A stretch of DNA of 40,030 bases from Tritrichomonas musculus (Eukaryota; Parabasalia; Tritrichomonadida; Tritrichomonadidae): assembly GCA_039105265.1 (NCBI GenBank), contig JAPFFF010000138.1, forward strand, positions 1-40,030, given 5' to 3'. Positions within the stretch are counted from its first letter, which is position 1. Every line of letters begins with the position of its first letter. The notes below the pieces were generated by a model. The model saw only the letters and a list, made by a program, of their open reading frames with translations, had not been told where the DNA came from and did not search any database. The position numbers were made by a program, and so were the translations under genes. Shown here one piece after another: positions 25,976 through 39,500 of this stretch.

Positions 25976-27023
25976 AATTATCTTACAAAAGTGTTTGAGA
26001 TTTGTGTTTTATTTAACTCTGTTCATTTGTGAGAAACGTTTGAATAAGAATAACTGAGATTAAGCTTTAATTTTTATTGATTTTACTTAATTTCGAAATC
26101 GTTTTTAATTATCTTACAAAAGTGTTTGAGATTTGTGTTTTATTTAACTCTGTTCATTTGTGAGAAACGTTTGAATAAGAATAACTGAGATTAAGCTTTA
26201 ATTTTTATTGATTTTACTTAATTTCGAAATCGTTTATAATTATCTTACAAAAGTGTTTGAGATTTGTGTTTTATTTAACTCTGTTCATTTGTGAGAAACG
26301 TTTGAATAAGAATAATTGATATTGCGCTTTAATCTTTACTAATTTTACTTAATTTCGAAATCGTTTTTAATTATCTTACAAAAGTGTTTGAGATTTGTGT
26401 TTTATTTAACTCTGTTCATTTGTGAGAAACGTTTGAATAAGAATAACTGAGATTAAGCTTTAATTTTTATTGATTTTACTTAATTTCGAAATCGTTTTCA
26501 ATTATCTTACAAAAGTGTTTGAGATTTGTGTTTTATTTAACTCTGTTCACTTGTGAGAAACGTTTGAATAAGAATAACTGAGATTAAGCTTTAATTTTTA
26601 TTGATTTTACTTAATTTCGAAATCGTTTTCAATTATCTTACAAAAGTGTTTGAGATTTGTGTTTTATTTAACTCTGTTCATTTGTGAGAAACGTTTGAAT
26701 AAGAATAACTGAGATTAAGCTTTAATTTTTACTGATTTTACTTAATTTCGAAATCGTTTTTAATTATCTTACAAAAGTGTTTGAGATTTGTGTTTTATTT
26801 AACTCTGTTCATTTGTGAGAAACGTTTGAATAAGAATAACTGAGATTAAGCTTTAATTTTTATTGATTTTACTTAATTTCGAAATCGTTTATAATTATCT
26901 TACAAAAGTGTTTGAGATTTGTGTTTTATTTAACTCTGTTCATTTGTGAGAAACGTTTGAATAAGAATAACTGAGATTAAGCTTTAATTTTTACTGATTT
27001 TACTTAATTTCGAAATCGTTTTT
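25976..27023. repeat. Eight-monomer K-containing block, copy 2
   Basis: The order St Sa Kt Sc Wc Qt Sa Qt is the same as at 18609-19656. The offset is 7367 bp (56 monomers plus the 31-bp duplication). It includes the second K monomer at 26238-26368. Confidence 0.93.
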
Positions 27024-28071
27024 AATTATCTTACAAAAGTGTTTGAGATTTGTGTTTTATTTAACTCTGTTCATTTGTGAGAAACGTTTGAATAAGAATA
27101 ACTGAGATTAAGCTTTAATTTTTACTGATTTTACTTAATTTCGAAATCGTTTTTAATTATCTTACAAAAGTGTTTGAGATTTGTGTTTTATTTAACTCTG
27201 TTCACTTGTGAGAAACGTTTGAATAGGAATAATTGAGATTAAGCTTTAATTTTTACTGATTTTACTTAATTTCGAAATCGTTTATAATTATCTTACAAAA
27301 GTGTTTGAGATTTATGTTTTATTTAACTCTGTTCACTTGTGAGAAACGTTTGAATAAGAATAATTGATATTGCGATTTAATCTTTATTGATTTTACTTAA
27401 TTTCGAAATCGTTTTTAATTATCTTACAAAAGTGTTTGAGATTTGTGTTTTATTTAACTCTGTTCACTTGTGAGAAACGTTTGAATAGGAATAATTGAGA
27501 TTAAGCTTTAATTTTTACTGATTTTACTTAATTTCGAAATCGTTTATAATTATCTTACAAAAGTGTTTGAGATTTATGTTTTATTTAACTCTGTTCACTT
27601 GTGAGAAACGTTTGAATAAGAATAATTGATATTGCGATTTAATCTTTATTGATTTTACTTAATTTCGAAATCGTTTATAATTATCTTACAAAAGTGTTTG
27701 AGATTTGTGTTTTATTTAACTCTGTTCACTTGTGAGAAACGTTTGAATAGGAATAATTGAGATTAAGCTTTAATTTTTACTGATTTTACTTAATTTCGAA
27801 ATCGTTTATAATTATCTTACAAAAGTGTTTGAGATTTGTGTTTTATTTAACTCTGTTCACTTGTGAGAAACGTTTGAATAGGAATAATTGATATTGCGAT
27901 TTAATTTTTACTGATTTTACTTAATTTCGAAATCGTTTTTAATTATCTTACAAAAGTGTTTGAGATTTGTGTTTTATTTAACTCTGTTCACTTGTGAGAA
28001 ACGTTTGAATAAGAATAATTGATATTGCGATTTAATCTTTATTGATTTTACTTAATTTCGAAATCGTTTTT

Positions 28072-30298
28072 AATTATCTTACAAAAGTGTTTGAGATTTG
28101 TGTTTTATTTAACTCTGTTCATTTGTGAGAAATGTTAGATTAAGAATAATTGAGATTAAGCTTTAATTTTTACTGATTTTACTTAATTTCGAAATCGTTT
28201 TTAATTATCTTACAAAAGTGTTTGAGATTTGTGTTTTATTTAACTCTGTTCACTTGTGAGAAACGTTTGAATAGGAATAATTGAGATTAAGCTTTAATTT
28301 TTACTGATTTTACTTAATTTCGAAATCGTTTTTAATTATCTTACAAAAGTGTTTGAGATTTGTGTTTTATTTAACTCTGTTCACTTGTGAGAAACGTTTG
28401 AATAGGAATAATTGAGATTAAGCTTTAATTTTTACTGATTTTACTTAATTTCGAAATCGTTTATAATTATCTTACAAAAGTGTTTGAGATTTGTGTTTTA
28501 TTTAACTCTGTTCATTTGTGAGAAACGTTTGAATAAGAATAACTGAGATTAAGCTTTAATTTTTACTGATTTTACTTAATTTCGAAATCGTTTATAATTA
28601 TCTTACAAAAGTGTTTGAGATTTGTGTTTTATTTAACTCTGTTCATTTGTGAGAAACGTTTGAATAAGAATAACTGAGATTAAGCTTTAATTTTTACTGA
28701 TTTTACTTAATTTCGAAATCGTTTATAATTATCTTACAAAAGTGTTTGAGATTTGTGTTTTATTTAACTCTGTTCACTTGTGAGAAACGTTTGAATAAGA
28801 ATAATTGATATTGCGATTTAATTTTTACTGATTTTACTTAATTTCGAAATCGTTTTTAATTATCTTACAAAAGTGTTTGAGATTTGTGTTTTATTTAACT
28901 CTGTTCACTTGTGTGAAATGTTAGATTAAGAATAACTGAGATTAAGCTTTAATTTTTACTGATTTTACTTAATTTCGAAATCGTTTTTAATTATCTTACA
29001 AAAGTGTTTGAGATTTGTGTTTTATTTAACTCTGTTCACTTGTGAGAAACGTTTGAATAGGAATAATTGAGATTAAGCTTTAATTTTTACTGATTTTACT
29101 TAATTTCGAAATCGTTTATAATTATCTTACAAAAGTGTTTGAGATTTGTGTTTTATTTAACTCTGTTCACTTGTGAGAAACGTTTGAATAGGAATAATTG
29201 AGATTAAGCTTTAATTTTTACTGATTTTACTTAATTTCGAAATCGTTTATAATTATCTTACAAAAGTGTTTGAGATTTGTGTTTTATTTAACTCTGTTCA
29301 CTTGTGAGAAACGTTTGAATAGGAATAATTGAGATTAAGCTTTAATTTTTACTGATTTTACTTAATTTCGAAATCGTTTATAATTATCTTACAAAAGTGT
29401 TTGAGATTTATGTTTTATTTAACTCTGTTCACTTGTGAGAAACGTTTGAATAGGAATAATTGAGATTAAGCTTTAATTTTTACTGATTTTACTTAATTTC
29501 GAAATCGTTTATAATTATCTTACAAAAGTGTTTGAGATTTGTGTTTTATTTAACTCTGTTCACTTGTGAGAAACGTTTGAATAAGAATAATTGATATTGC
29601 GATTTAATCTTTATTGATTTTACTTAATTTCGAAATCGTTTTTAATTATCTTACAAAAGTGTTTGAGATTTGTGTTTTATTTAACTCTGTTCACTTGTGA
29701 GAAACGTTTGAATAAGAATAACTGAGATTAAGCTTTAATTTTTACTGATTTTACTTAATTTCGAAATCGTTTTTAATTATCTTACAAAAGTGTTTGAGAT
29801 TTGTGTTTTATTTAACTCTGTTCACTTGTGAGAAACGTTTGAATAGGAATAACTGAGATTAAGCTTTAATTTTTACTGATTTTACTTAATTTCGAAATCG
29901 TTTTTAATTATCTTACAAAAGTGTTTGAGATTTGTGTTTTATTTAACTCTGTTCACTTGTGAGAAACGTTTGAATAAGAATAATTGATATTGCGATTTAA
30001 TCTTTATTGATTTTACTTAATTTCGAAATCGTTTTTAATTATCTTACAAAAGTGTTTGAGATTTGTGTTTTATTTAACTCTGTTCACTTGTGAGAAACGT
30101 TTGAATAAGAATAACTGAGATTAAGCTTTAATTTTTACTGATTTTACTTAATTTCGAAATCGTTTTTAATTATCTTACAAAAGTGTTTGAGATTTGTGTT
30201 TTATTTAACTCTGTTCATTTGTGAGAAACGTTTGAATAGGAATAATTGAGATTAAGCTTTAATTTTTACTGATTTTACTTAATTTCGAAATCGTTTTT
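28072..30298. repeat. R-rich segment after the second large block
   Basis: The order is V'(T69)t Rt Ra Qa Qa Ft, then a V monomer with C51, T57 and T69, Ra Ra Ra R*a, then Dt Ut (U with G72)t Dt Ut (X with G72)t. The monomers at 28072-28202 and 28858-28988 are the only ones with T69 (TTAGATTAAG), so they share a recent source. Four consecutive R monomers lie at 28989-29512. From 29513 on, D monomers are three apart, keeping the trimer spacing. Confidence 0.86.
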
Positions 30299-33200
30299 AA
30301 TTATCTTACAAAAGTGTTTGAGATTTGTGTTTTATTTAACTCTGTTCATTTGTGAGAAATGTTAGAATAAGAATAACTGAGATTAAGCTTTAATTTTTAC
30401 TGATTTTACTTAATTTCGAAATCGTTTTTAATTATCTTACAAAAGTGTTTGAGATTTGTGTTTTATTTAACTCTGTTCATTTGTGAGAAACGTTTGAATA
30501 AGAATAACTGAGATTAAGCTTTAATTTTTACTGATTTTACTTAATTTCGAAATCGTTTATAATTATCTTACAAAAGTGTTTGAGATTTGTGTTTTATTTA
30601 ACTCTGTTCATTTGTGAGAAACGTTTGAATAAGAATAACTGAGATTAAGCTTTAATTTTTACTGATTTTACTTAATTTCGAAATCGTTTTTAATTATCTT
30701 ACAAAAGTGTTTGAGATTTGTGTTTTATTTAACTCTGTTCACTTGTGAGAAACGTTTGAATAAGAATAATTGATATTGCGATTTAATCTTTATTGATTTT
30801 ACTTAATTTCGAAATCGTTTTTAATTATCTTACAAAAGTGTTTGAGATTTGTGTTTTATTTAACTCTGTTCACTTGTGAGAAACGTTTGAATAAGAATAA
30901 CTGAGATTAAGCTTTAATTTTTACTGATTTTACTTAATTTCGAAATCGTTTTTAATTATCTTACAAAAGTGTTTGAGATTTGTGTTTTATTTAACTCTGT
31001 TCATTTGTGAGAAACGTTTGAATAAGAATAACTGAGATTAAGCTTTAATTTTTATTGATTTTACTTAATTTCGAAATCGTTTATAATTATCTTACAAAAG
31101 TGTTTGAGATTTGTGTTTTATTTAACTCTGTTCATTTGTGAGAAACGTTTGAATAAGAATAACTGAGATTAAGCTTTAATTTTTATTGATTTTACTTAAT
31201 TTCGAAATCGTTTATAATTATCTTACAAAAGTGTTTGAGATTTGTGTTTTATTTAACTCTGTTCATTTGTGAGAAACGTTTGAATAAGAATAACTGAGAT
31301 TAAGCTTTAATTTTTACTGATTTTACTTAATTTCGAAATCGTTTTTAATTATCTTACAAAAGTGTTTGAGATTTGTGTTTTATTTAACTCTGTTCATTTG
31401 TGAGAAACGTTTGAATAAGAATAACTGAGATTAAGCTTTAATTTTTATTGATTTTACTTAATTTCGAAATCGTTTTTAATTATCTTACAAAAGTGTTTGA
31501 GATTTGTGTTTTATTTAACTCTGTTCACTTGTGAGAAACGTTTGAATAAGAATAACTGAGATTAAGCTTTAATTTTTATTGATTTTACTTAATTTCGAAA
31601 TCGTTTTTAATTATCTTACAAAAGTGTTTGAGATTTGTGTTTTATTTAACTCTGTTCATTTGTGAGAAACGTTTGAATAAGAATAACTGAGATTAAGCTT
31701 TAATTTTTATTGATTTTACTTAATTTCGAAATCGTTTTTAATTATCTTACAAAAGTGTTTGAGATTTGTGTTTTATTTAACTCTGTTCATTTGTGAGAAA
31801 CGTTTGAATAAGAATAACTGAGATTAAGCTTTAATTTTTATTGATTTTACTTAATTTCGAAATCGTTTATAATTATCTTACAAAAGTGTTTGAGATTTGT
31901 GTTTTATTTAACTCTGTTCATTTGTGAGAAACGTTTGAATAAGAATAACTGAGATTAAGCTTTAATTTTTACTGATTTTACTTAATTTCGAAATCGTTTA
32001 TAATTATCTTACAAAAGTGTTTGAGATTTGTGTTTTATTTAACTCTGTTCACTTGTGAGAAACGTTTGAATAAGAATAATTGATATTGCGATTTAATCTT
32101 TATTGATTTTACTTAATTTCGAAATCGTTTATAATTATCTTACAAAAGTGTTTGAGATTTGTGTTTTATTTAACTCTGTTCACTTGTGAGAAACGTTTGA
32201 ATAAGAATAACTGAGATTAAGCTTTAATTTTTACTGATTTTACTTAATTTCGAAATCGTTTTTAATTATCTTACAAAAGTGTTTGAGATTTGTGTTTTAT
32301 TTAACTCTGTTCATTTGTGAGAAACGTTTGAATAAGAATAACTGAGATTAAGCTTTAATTTTTATTGATTTTACTTAATTTCGAAATCGTTTTTAATTAT
32401 CTTACAAAAGTGTTTGAGATTTGTGTTTTATTTAACTCTGTTCATTTGTGAGAAACGTTTGAATAAGAATAACTGAGATTAAGCTTTAATTTTTATTGAT
32501 TTTACTTAATTTCGAAATCGTTTATAATTATCTTACAAAAGTGTTTGAGATTTGTGTTTTATTTAACTCTGTTCATTTGTGAGAAACGTTTGAATAAGAA
32601 TAATTGATATTGCGCTTTAATCTTTACTAATTTTACTTAATTTCGAAATCGTTTTTAATTATCTTACAAAAGTGTTTGAGATTTGTGTTTTATTTAACTC
32701 TGTTCATTTGTGAGAAACGTTTGAATAAGAATAACTGAGATTAAGCTTTAATTTTTATTGATTTTACTTAATTTCGAAATCGTTTTCAATTATCTTACAA
32801 AAGTGTTTGAGATTTGTGTTTTATTTAACTCTGTTCACTTGTGAGAAACGTTTGAATAAGAATAACTGAGATTAAGCTTTAATTTTTATTGATTTTACTT
32901 AATTTCGAAATCGTTTTCAATTATCTTACAAAAGTGTTTGAGATTTGTGTTTTATTTAACTCTGTTCATTTGTGAGAAACGTTTGAATAAGAATAACTGA
33001 GATTAAGCTTTAATTTTTACTGATTTTACTTAATTTCGAAATCGTTTTTAATTATCTTACAAAAGTGTTTGAGATTTGTGTTTTATTTAACTCTGTTCAT
33101 TTGTGAGAAACGTTTGAATAAGAATAACTGAGATTAAGCTTTAATTTTTATTGATTTTACTTAATTTCGAAATCGTTTATAATTATCTTACAAAAGTGTT

Positions 33201-33311
33201 TGAGATTTGTGTTTTATTTAACTCTGTTCATTTGTGAGAAACGTTTGAATAAGAATAACTGAGATTAAGCTTTAATTTTTACTGATTTTACTTAATTTCG
33301 AAATCGTTTTT
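30299..33311. repeat. Partial, diverged third copy of the large block
   Basis: The order is Vt Qa Qt Dt Ut Sa Sa Qt St Wt St Sa Qa Da Ut St Sa Kt Sc Wc Qt Sa Qt. Shifted by exactly 48 monomers (6288 bp), 30692-31346 matches monomers 27-31 of copy 2, and 32264-33311 matches monomers 39-46. The first three monomers also match or nearly match monomers 24-26. The seven monomers between the matching parts mostly disagree. This is an older or patchily converted copy. Confidence 0.82.
32264..33311. repeat. Eight-monomer K-containing block, copy 3
   Basis: The order is St Sa Kt Sc Wc Qt Sa Qt, identical in type to 18609-19656 and 25976-27023. It includes the third K monomer at 32526-32656 and both CGTTTTC ends. 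Outside these eight monomers the match with the large block stops on both sides (U on the left, S on the right). Confidence 0.92.
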
Positions 33312-33441
33312 AATTATCTTACAAAAGTGTTTGAGATTTGTGTTTTATTTAACTCTGTTCATTTGTGAGAAACGTTTGAATAAGAATAACTGAGATTAAG
33401 CTTTAATTTTTATTGATTTTACTTAATTTCGAAATCGTTTT
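33312..33441. repeat. 130-bp monomer lacking one T
   Basis: This is an S-type monomer ending CGTTTT rather than CGTTTTT. It is the only monomer shorter than 131 bp. The missing base is in a T run, so it could be a real slippage event or a homopolymer error in the read consensus. Confidence 0.9.
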
Positions 33442-34227
33442 AATTATCTTACAAAAGTGTTTGAGATTTGTGTTTTATTTAACTCTGTTCACTTGTGAGA
33501 AACGTTTGAATAAGAATAACTGAGATTAAGCTTTAATTTTTATTGATTTTACTTAATTTCGAAATCGTTTATAATTATCTTACAAAAGTGTTTGAGATTT
33601 GTGTTTTATTTAACTCTGTTCATTTGTGAGAAACGTTTGAATAAGAATAACTGAGATTAAGCTTTAATTTTTACTGATTTTACTTAATTTCGAAATCGTT
33701 TTTAATTATCTTACAAAAGTGTTTGAGATTTGTGTTTTATTTAACTCTGTTCATTTGTGAGAAACGTTTGAATAAGAATAACTGAGATTAAGCTTTAATT
33801 TTTATTGATTTTACTTAATTTCGAAATCGTTTATAATTATCTTACAAAAGTGTTTGAGATTTGTGTTTTATTTAACTCTGTTCATTTGTGAGAAACGTTT
33901 GAATAAGAATAACTGAGATTAAGCTTTAATTTTTACTGATTTTACTTAATTTCGAAATCGTTTTTAATTATCTTACAAAAGTGTTTGAGATTTGTGTTTT
34001 ATTTAACTCTGTTCATTTGTGAGAAACGTTTGAATAAGAATAATTGAGATTAAGCTTTAATTTTTACTGATTTTACTTAATTTCGAAATCGTTTTTAATT
34101 ATCTTACAAAAGTGTTTGAGATTTGTGTTTTATTTAACTCTGTTCACTTGTGAGAAACGTTTGAATAAGAATAACTGAGATTAAGCTTTAATTTTTACTG
34201 ATTTTACTTAATTTCGAAATCGTTTTT
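33442..34227. repeat. Six-monomer W/Q/S segment
   Basis: The order is Wa Qt Sa Qt Xt Ut. Qt Sa Qt (33573-33965) repeats the last three monomers of the K-containing block (32919-33311), which suggests a further short local duplication beside it. Confidence 0.8.
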
Positions 34228-36454
34228 AATTATCTTACAAAAGTGTTTGAGATTTGTGTTTTATTTAACTCTGTTCACTTGTGAGAAACGTTTGAATAAG
34301 AATAATTGATATTGCGATTTAATTTTTACTGATTTTACTTAATTTCGAAATCGTTTTTAATTATCTTACAAAAGTGTTTGAGATTTGTGTTTTATTTAAC
34401 TCTGTTCACTTGTGAGAAACGTTTGAATAAGAATAATTGAGATTAAGCTTTAATTTTTACTGATTTTACTTAATTTCGAAATCGTTTTTAATTATCTTAC
34501 AAAAGTGTTTGAGATTTGTGTTTTATTTAACTCTGTTCACTTGTGAGAAACGTTTGAATAAGAATAATTGATATTGCGATTTAATCTTTATTGATTTTAC
34601 TTAATTTCGAAATCGTTTTTAATTATCTTACAAAAGTGTTTGAGATTTGTGTTTTATTTAACTCTGTTCACTTGTGAGAAACGTTTGAATAAGAATAATT
34701 GAGATTAAGCTTTAATTTTTACTGATTTTACTTAATTTCGAAATCGTTTTTAATTATCTTACAAAAGTGTTTGAGATTTGTGTTTTATTTAACTCTGTTC
34801 ATTTGTGAGAAACGTTTGAATAAGAATAACTGAGATTAAGCTTTAATTTTTACTGATTTTACTTAATTTCGAAATCGTTTTTAATTATCTTACAAAAGTG
34901 TTTGAGATTTGTGTTTTATTTAACTCTGTTCACTTGTGAGAAACGTTTGAATAAGAATAACTGAGATTAAGCTTTAATTTTTACTGATTTTACTTAATTT
35001 CGAAATCGTTTATAATTATCTTACAAAAGTGTTTGAGATTTGTGTTTTATTTAACTCTGTTCACTTGTGAGAAACGTTTGAATAGGAATAATTGAGATTA
35101 AGCTTTAATTTTTACTGATTTTACTTAATTTCGAAATCGTTTATAATTATCTTACAAAAGTGTTTGAGATTTGTGTTTTATTTAACTCTGTTCATTTGTG
35201 AGAAACGTTTGAATAAGAATAACTGAGATTAAGCTTTAATTTTTACTGATTTTACTTAATTTCGAAATCGTTTATAATTATCTTACAAAAGTGTTTGAGA
35301 TTTGTGTTTTATTTAACTCTGTTCACTTGTGAGAAACGTTTGAATAAGAATAATTGAGATTAAGCTTTAATTTTTACTGATTTTACTTAATTTCGAAATC
35401 GTTTTTAATTATCTTACAAAAGTGTTTGAGATTTGTGTTTTATTTAACTCTGTTCACTTGTGAGAAACGTTTGAATAAGAATAATTGAGATTAAGCTTTA
35501 ATTTTTATTGATTTTACTTAATTTCGAAATCGTTTTTAATTATCTTACAAAAGTGTTTGAGATTTGTGTTTTATTTAACTCTGTTCACTTGTGAGAAACG
35601 TTTGAATAAGAATAATTGAGATTAAGCTTTAATTTTTATTGATTTTACTTAATTTCGAAATCGTTTTTAATTATCTTACAAAAGTGTTTGAGATTTGTGT
35701 TTTATTTAACTCTGTTCACTTGTGAGAAACGTTTGAATAAGAATAATTGAGATTAAGCTTTAATTTTTACTGATTTTACTTAATTTCGAAATCGTTTATA
35801 ATTATCTTACAAAAGTGTTTGAGATTTGTGTTTTATTTAACTCTGTTCACTTGTGAGAAACGTTTGAATAAGAATAATTGAGATTAAGCTTTAATTTTTA
35901 CTGATTTTACTTAATTTCGAAATCGTTTTTAATTATCTTACAAAAGTGTTTGAGATTTGTGTTTTATTTAACTCTGTTCACTTGTGAGAAACGTTTGAAT
36001 AAGAATAATTGATATTGCGATTTAATCTTTATTGATTTTACTTAATTTCGAAATCGTTTTTAATTATCTTACAAAAGTGTTTGAGATTTGTGTTTTATTT
36101 AACTCTGTTCACTTGTGAGAAACGTTTGAATAAGAATAATTGAGATTAAGCTTTAATTTTTACTGATTTTACTTAATTTCGAAATCGTTTTTAATTATCT
36201 TACAAAAGTGTTTGAGATTTGTGTTTTATTTAACTCTGTTCACTTGTGAGAAACGTTTGAATAGGAATAATTGAGATTAAGCTTTAATTTTTACTGATTT
36301 TACTTAATTTCGAAATCGTTTATAATTATCTTACAAAAGTGTTTGAGATTTGTGTTTTATTTAACTCTGTTCACTTGTGAGAAACGTTTGAATAGGAATA
36401 ATTGAGATTAAGCTTTAATTTTTACTGATTTTACTTAATTTCGAAATCGTTTAT
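34228..36454. repeat. Mixed P/D/R segment
   Basis: The order is Ft Pt Dt Pt Qt Ua Ra Qa Pt Yt Yt Pa Pt Dt Pt Ra Ra. P-type monomers dominate again, with single D monomers interspersed. No long repeat of the order is evident. The Y monomers (P with T102) at 35407-35668 are an adjacent pair. Confidence 0.85.
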
Positions 36455-36587
36455 AATTATCTTACAAAAGTGTTTGAGATTTGTGTTTTATTTAACTCTG
36501 TTCACTTGTGAGAAACGTTTGAATAGGAATAATTGAGATTAAGCGATTTAATTTTTACTGATTTTACTTAATTTCGAAATCGTTTTT
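36455..36587. repeat. 133-bp L-type monomer with G72
   Basis: This monomer carries GAGATTAAGCGATTT on an R background (AATAGG). The other 133-bp monomers are 1-133, 2885-3017 and 12712-12844. The extra two bases come from having both AAGC and GCGATTT in the variable segment. Confidence 0.93.
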
Positions 36588-39500
36588 AATTATCTTACAA
36601 AAGTGTTTGAGATTTGTGTTTTATTTAACTCTGTTCACTTGTGAGAAACGTTTGAATAAGAATAATTGAGATTAAGCTTTAATTTTTATTGATTTTACTT
36701 AATTTCGAAATCGTTTTTAATTATCTTACAAAAGTGTTTGAGATTTGTGTTTTATTTAACTCTGTTCACTTGTGAGAAACGTTTGAATAAGAATAATTGA
36801 TATTGCGATTTAATCTTTATTGATTTTACTTAATTTCGAAATCGTTTTTAATTATCTTACAAAAGTGTTTGAGATGTGTATTTTATTTAACTCTGTTCAC
36901 TTGTGAGAAACGTTTGAATAAGAATAACTGAGATTAAGCTTTAATTTTTACTGATTTTACTTAATTTCGAAATCGTTTTTAATTATCTTACAAAAGTGTT
37001 TGAGATTTGTGTTTTATTTAACTCTGTTCATTTGTGAGAAACGTTTGAATAAGAATAATTGAGATTAAGCTTTAATTTTTACTGATTTTACTTAATTTCG
37101 AAATCGTTTATAATTATCTTACAAAAGTGTTTGAGATGTGTATTTTATTTAACTCTGTTCACTTGTGAGAAACGTTTGAATAAGAATAATTGAGATTAAG
37201 CTTTAATTTTTACTGATTTTACTTAATTTCGAAATCGTTTTTAATTATCTTACAAAAGTGTTTGAGATTTATGTTTTATTTAACTCTGTTCACTTGTGAG
37301 AAACGTTTGAATAAGAATAATTGATATTGCGATTTAATCTTTATTGATTTTACTTAATTTCGAAATCGTTTTTAATTATCTTACAAAAGTGTTTGAGATT
37401 TGTGTTTTATTTAACTCTGTTCACTTGTGAGAAACGTTTGAATAGGAATAATTGAGATTAAGCTTTAATTTTTACTGATTTTACTTAATTTCGAAATCGT
37501 TTATAATTATCTTACAAAAGTGTTTGAGATTTGTGTTTTATTTAACTCTGTTCACTTGTGAGAAACGTTTGAATAAGAATAATTGATATTGCGATTTAAT
37601 CTTTATTGATTTTACTTAATTTCGAAATCGTTTATAATTATCTTACAAAAGTGTTTGAGATTTGTGTTTTATTTAACTCTGTTCACTTGTGAGAAACGTT
37701 TGAATAAGAATAATTGAGATTAAGCTTTAATTTTTACTGATTTTACTTAATTTCGAAATCGTTTATAATTATCTTACAAAAGTGTTTGAGATTTGTGTTT
37801 TATTTAACTCTGTTCACTTGTGAGAAACGTTTGAATAAGAATAATTGAGATTAAGCTTTAATTTTTACTGATTTTACTTAATTTCGAAATCGTTTATAAT
37901 TATCTTACAAAAGTGTTTGAGATTTGTGTTTTATTTAACTCTGTTCACTTGTGAGAAACGTTTGAATAAGAATAATTGATATTGCGATTTAATCTTTATT
38001 GATTTTACTTAATTTCGAAATCGTTTTTAATTATCTTACAAAAGTGTTTGAGATTTGTGTTTTATTTAACTCTGTTCACTTGTGAGAAACGTTTGAATAA
38101 GAATAATTGATATTGCGATTTAATCTTTATTGATTTTACTTAATTTCGAAATCGTTTTTAATTATCTTACAAAAGTGTTTGAGATTTGTGTTTTATTTAA
38201 CTCTGTTCACTTGTGAGAAACGTTTGAATAAGAATAACTGAGATTAAGCTTTAATTTTTACTGATTTTACTTAATTTCGAAATCGTTTTTAATTATCTTA
38301 CAAAAGTGTTTGAGATTTGTGTTTTATTTAACTCTGTTCATTTGTGAGAAACGTTTGAATAAGAATAACTGAGATTAAGCTTTAATTTTTATTGATTTTA
38401 CTTAATTTCGAAATCGTTTATAATTATCTTACAAAAGTGTTTGAGATTTGTGTTTTATTTAACTCTGTTCACTTGTGAGAAACGTTTGAATAAGAATAAC
38501 TGAGATTAAGCTTTAATTTTTACTGATTTTACTTAATTTCGAAATCGTTTTTAATTATCTTACAAAAGTGTTTGAGATTTGTGTTTTATTTAACTCTGTT
38601 CACTTGTGAGAAACGTTTGAATAAGAATAACTGAGATTAAGCTTTAATTTTTACTGATTTTACTTAATTTCGAAATCGTTTATAATTATCTTACAAAAGT
38701 GTTTGAGATTTGTGTTTTATTTAACTCTGTTCACTTGTGAGAAACGTTTGAATAAGAATAACTGAGATTAAGCTTTAATTTTTACTGATTTTACTTAATT
38801 TCGAAATCGTTTTTAATTATCTTACAAAAGTGTTTGAGATTTGTGTTTTATTTAACTCTGTTCACTTGTGAGAAACGTTTGAATAAGAATAATTGATATT
38901 GCGATTTAATCTTTATTGATTTTACTTAATTTCGAAATCGTTTTTAATTATCTTACAAAAGTGTTTGAGATTTGTGTTTTATTTAACTCTGTTCACTTGT
39001 GAGAAACGTTTGAATAAGAATAACTGAGATTAAGCTTTAATTTTTATTGATTTTACTTAATTTCGAAATCGTTTTTAATTATCTTACAAAAGTGTTTGAG
39101 ATTTGTGTTTTATTTAACTCTGTTCACTTGTGAGAAACGTTTGAATAAGAATAATTGATATTGCGATTTAATCTTTATTGATTTTACTTAATTTCGAAAT
39201 CGTTTTTAATTATCTTACAAAAGTGTTTGAGATTTGTGTTTTATTTAACTCTGTTCACTTGTGAGAAACGTTTGAATAAGAATAATTGAGATTGCGATTT
39301 AATTTTTACTGATTTTACTTAATTTCGAAATCGTTTTTAATTATCTTACAAAAGTGTTTGAGATTTGTGTTTTATTTAACTCTGTTCATTTGTGAGAAAC
39401 GTTTGAATAAGAATAACTGAGATTAAGCTTTAATTTTTACTGATTTTACTTAATTTCGAAATCGTTTATAATTATCTTACAAAAGTGTTTGAGATTTGTG

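Larger units (their letters stand above)
20960..28071. repeat. Large segmental duplication within the array, copy 2
   Basis: This copy matches 13593-20704 monomer for monomer, including rare markers. The A29 variants at 14838, 19947 and 20209 recur at 22205, 27314 and 27576. The K monomer at 18871 recurs at 26238, and the two CGTTTTC ends recur. Monomer 37 (25714-25844) is T51/T79 with GATATTGCGATTT instead of Q. Monomer 38 (25845-25975) is GATATTAAGCTTT. Monomers 53 and 54 end t rather than a. Two neighbouring altered monomers inside an otherwise conserved block suggest a short conversion or exchange tract. The real differences argue against a simple false duplication by the assembler. Confidence 0.9.

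Noticed and set aside
13593-28071. Duplicated block as a pure assembly artefact
   Set aside because: The copies differ at monomers 37, 38, 53 and 54 and have different flanks. An out-of-phase join also lies at the edge. This favours a real duplication, though long reads must decide.
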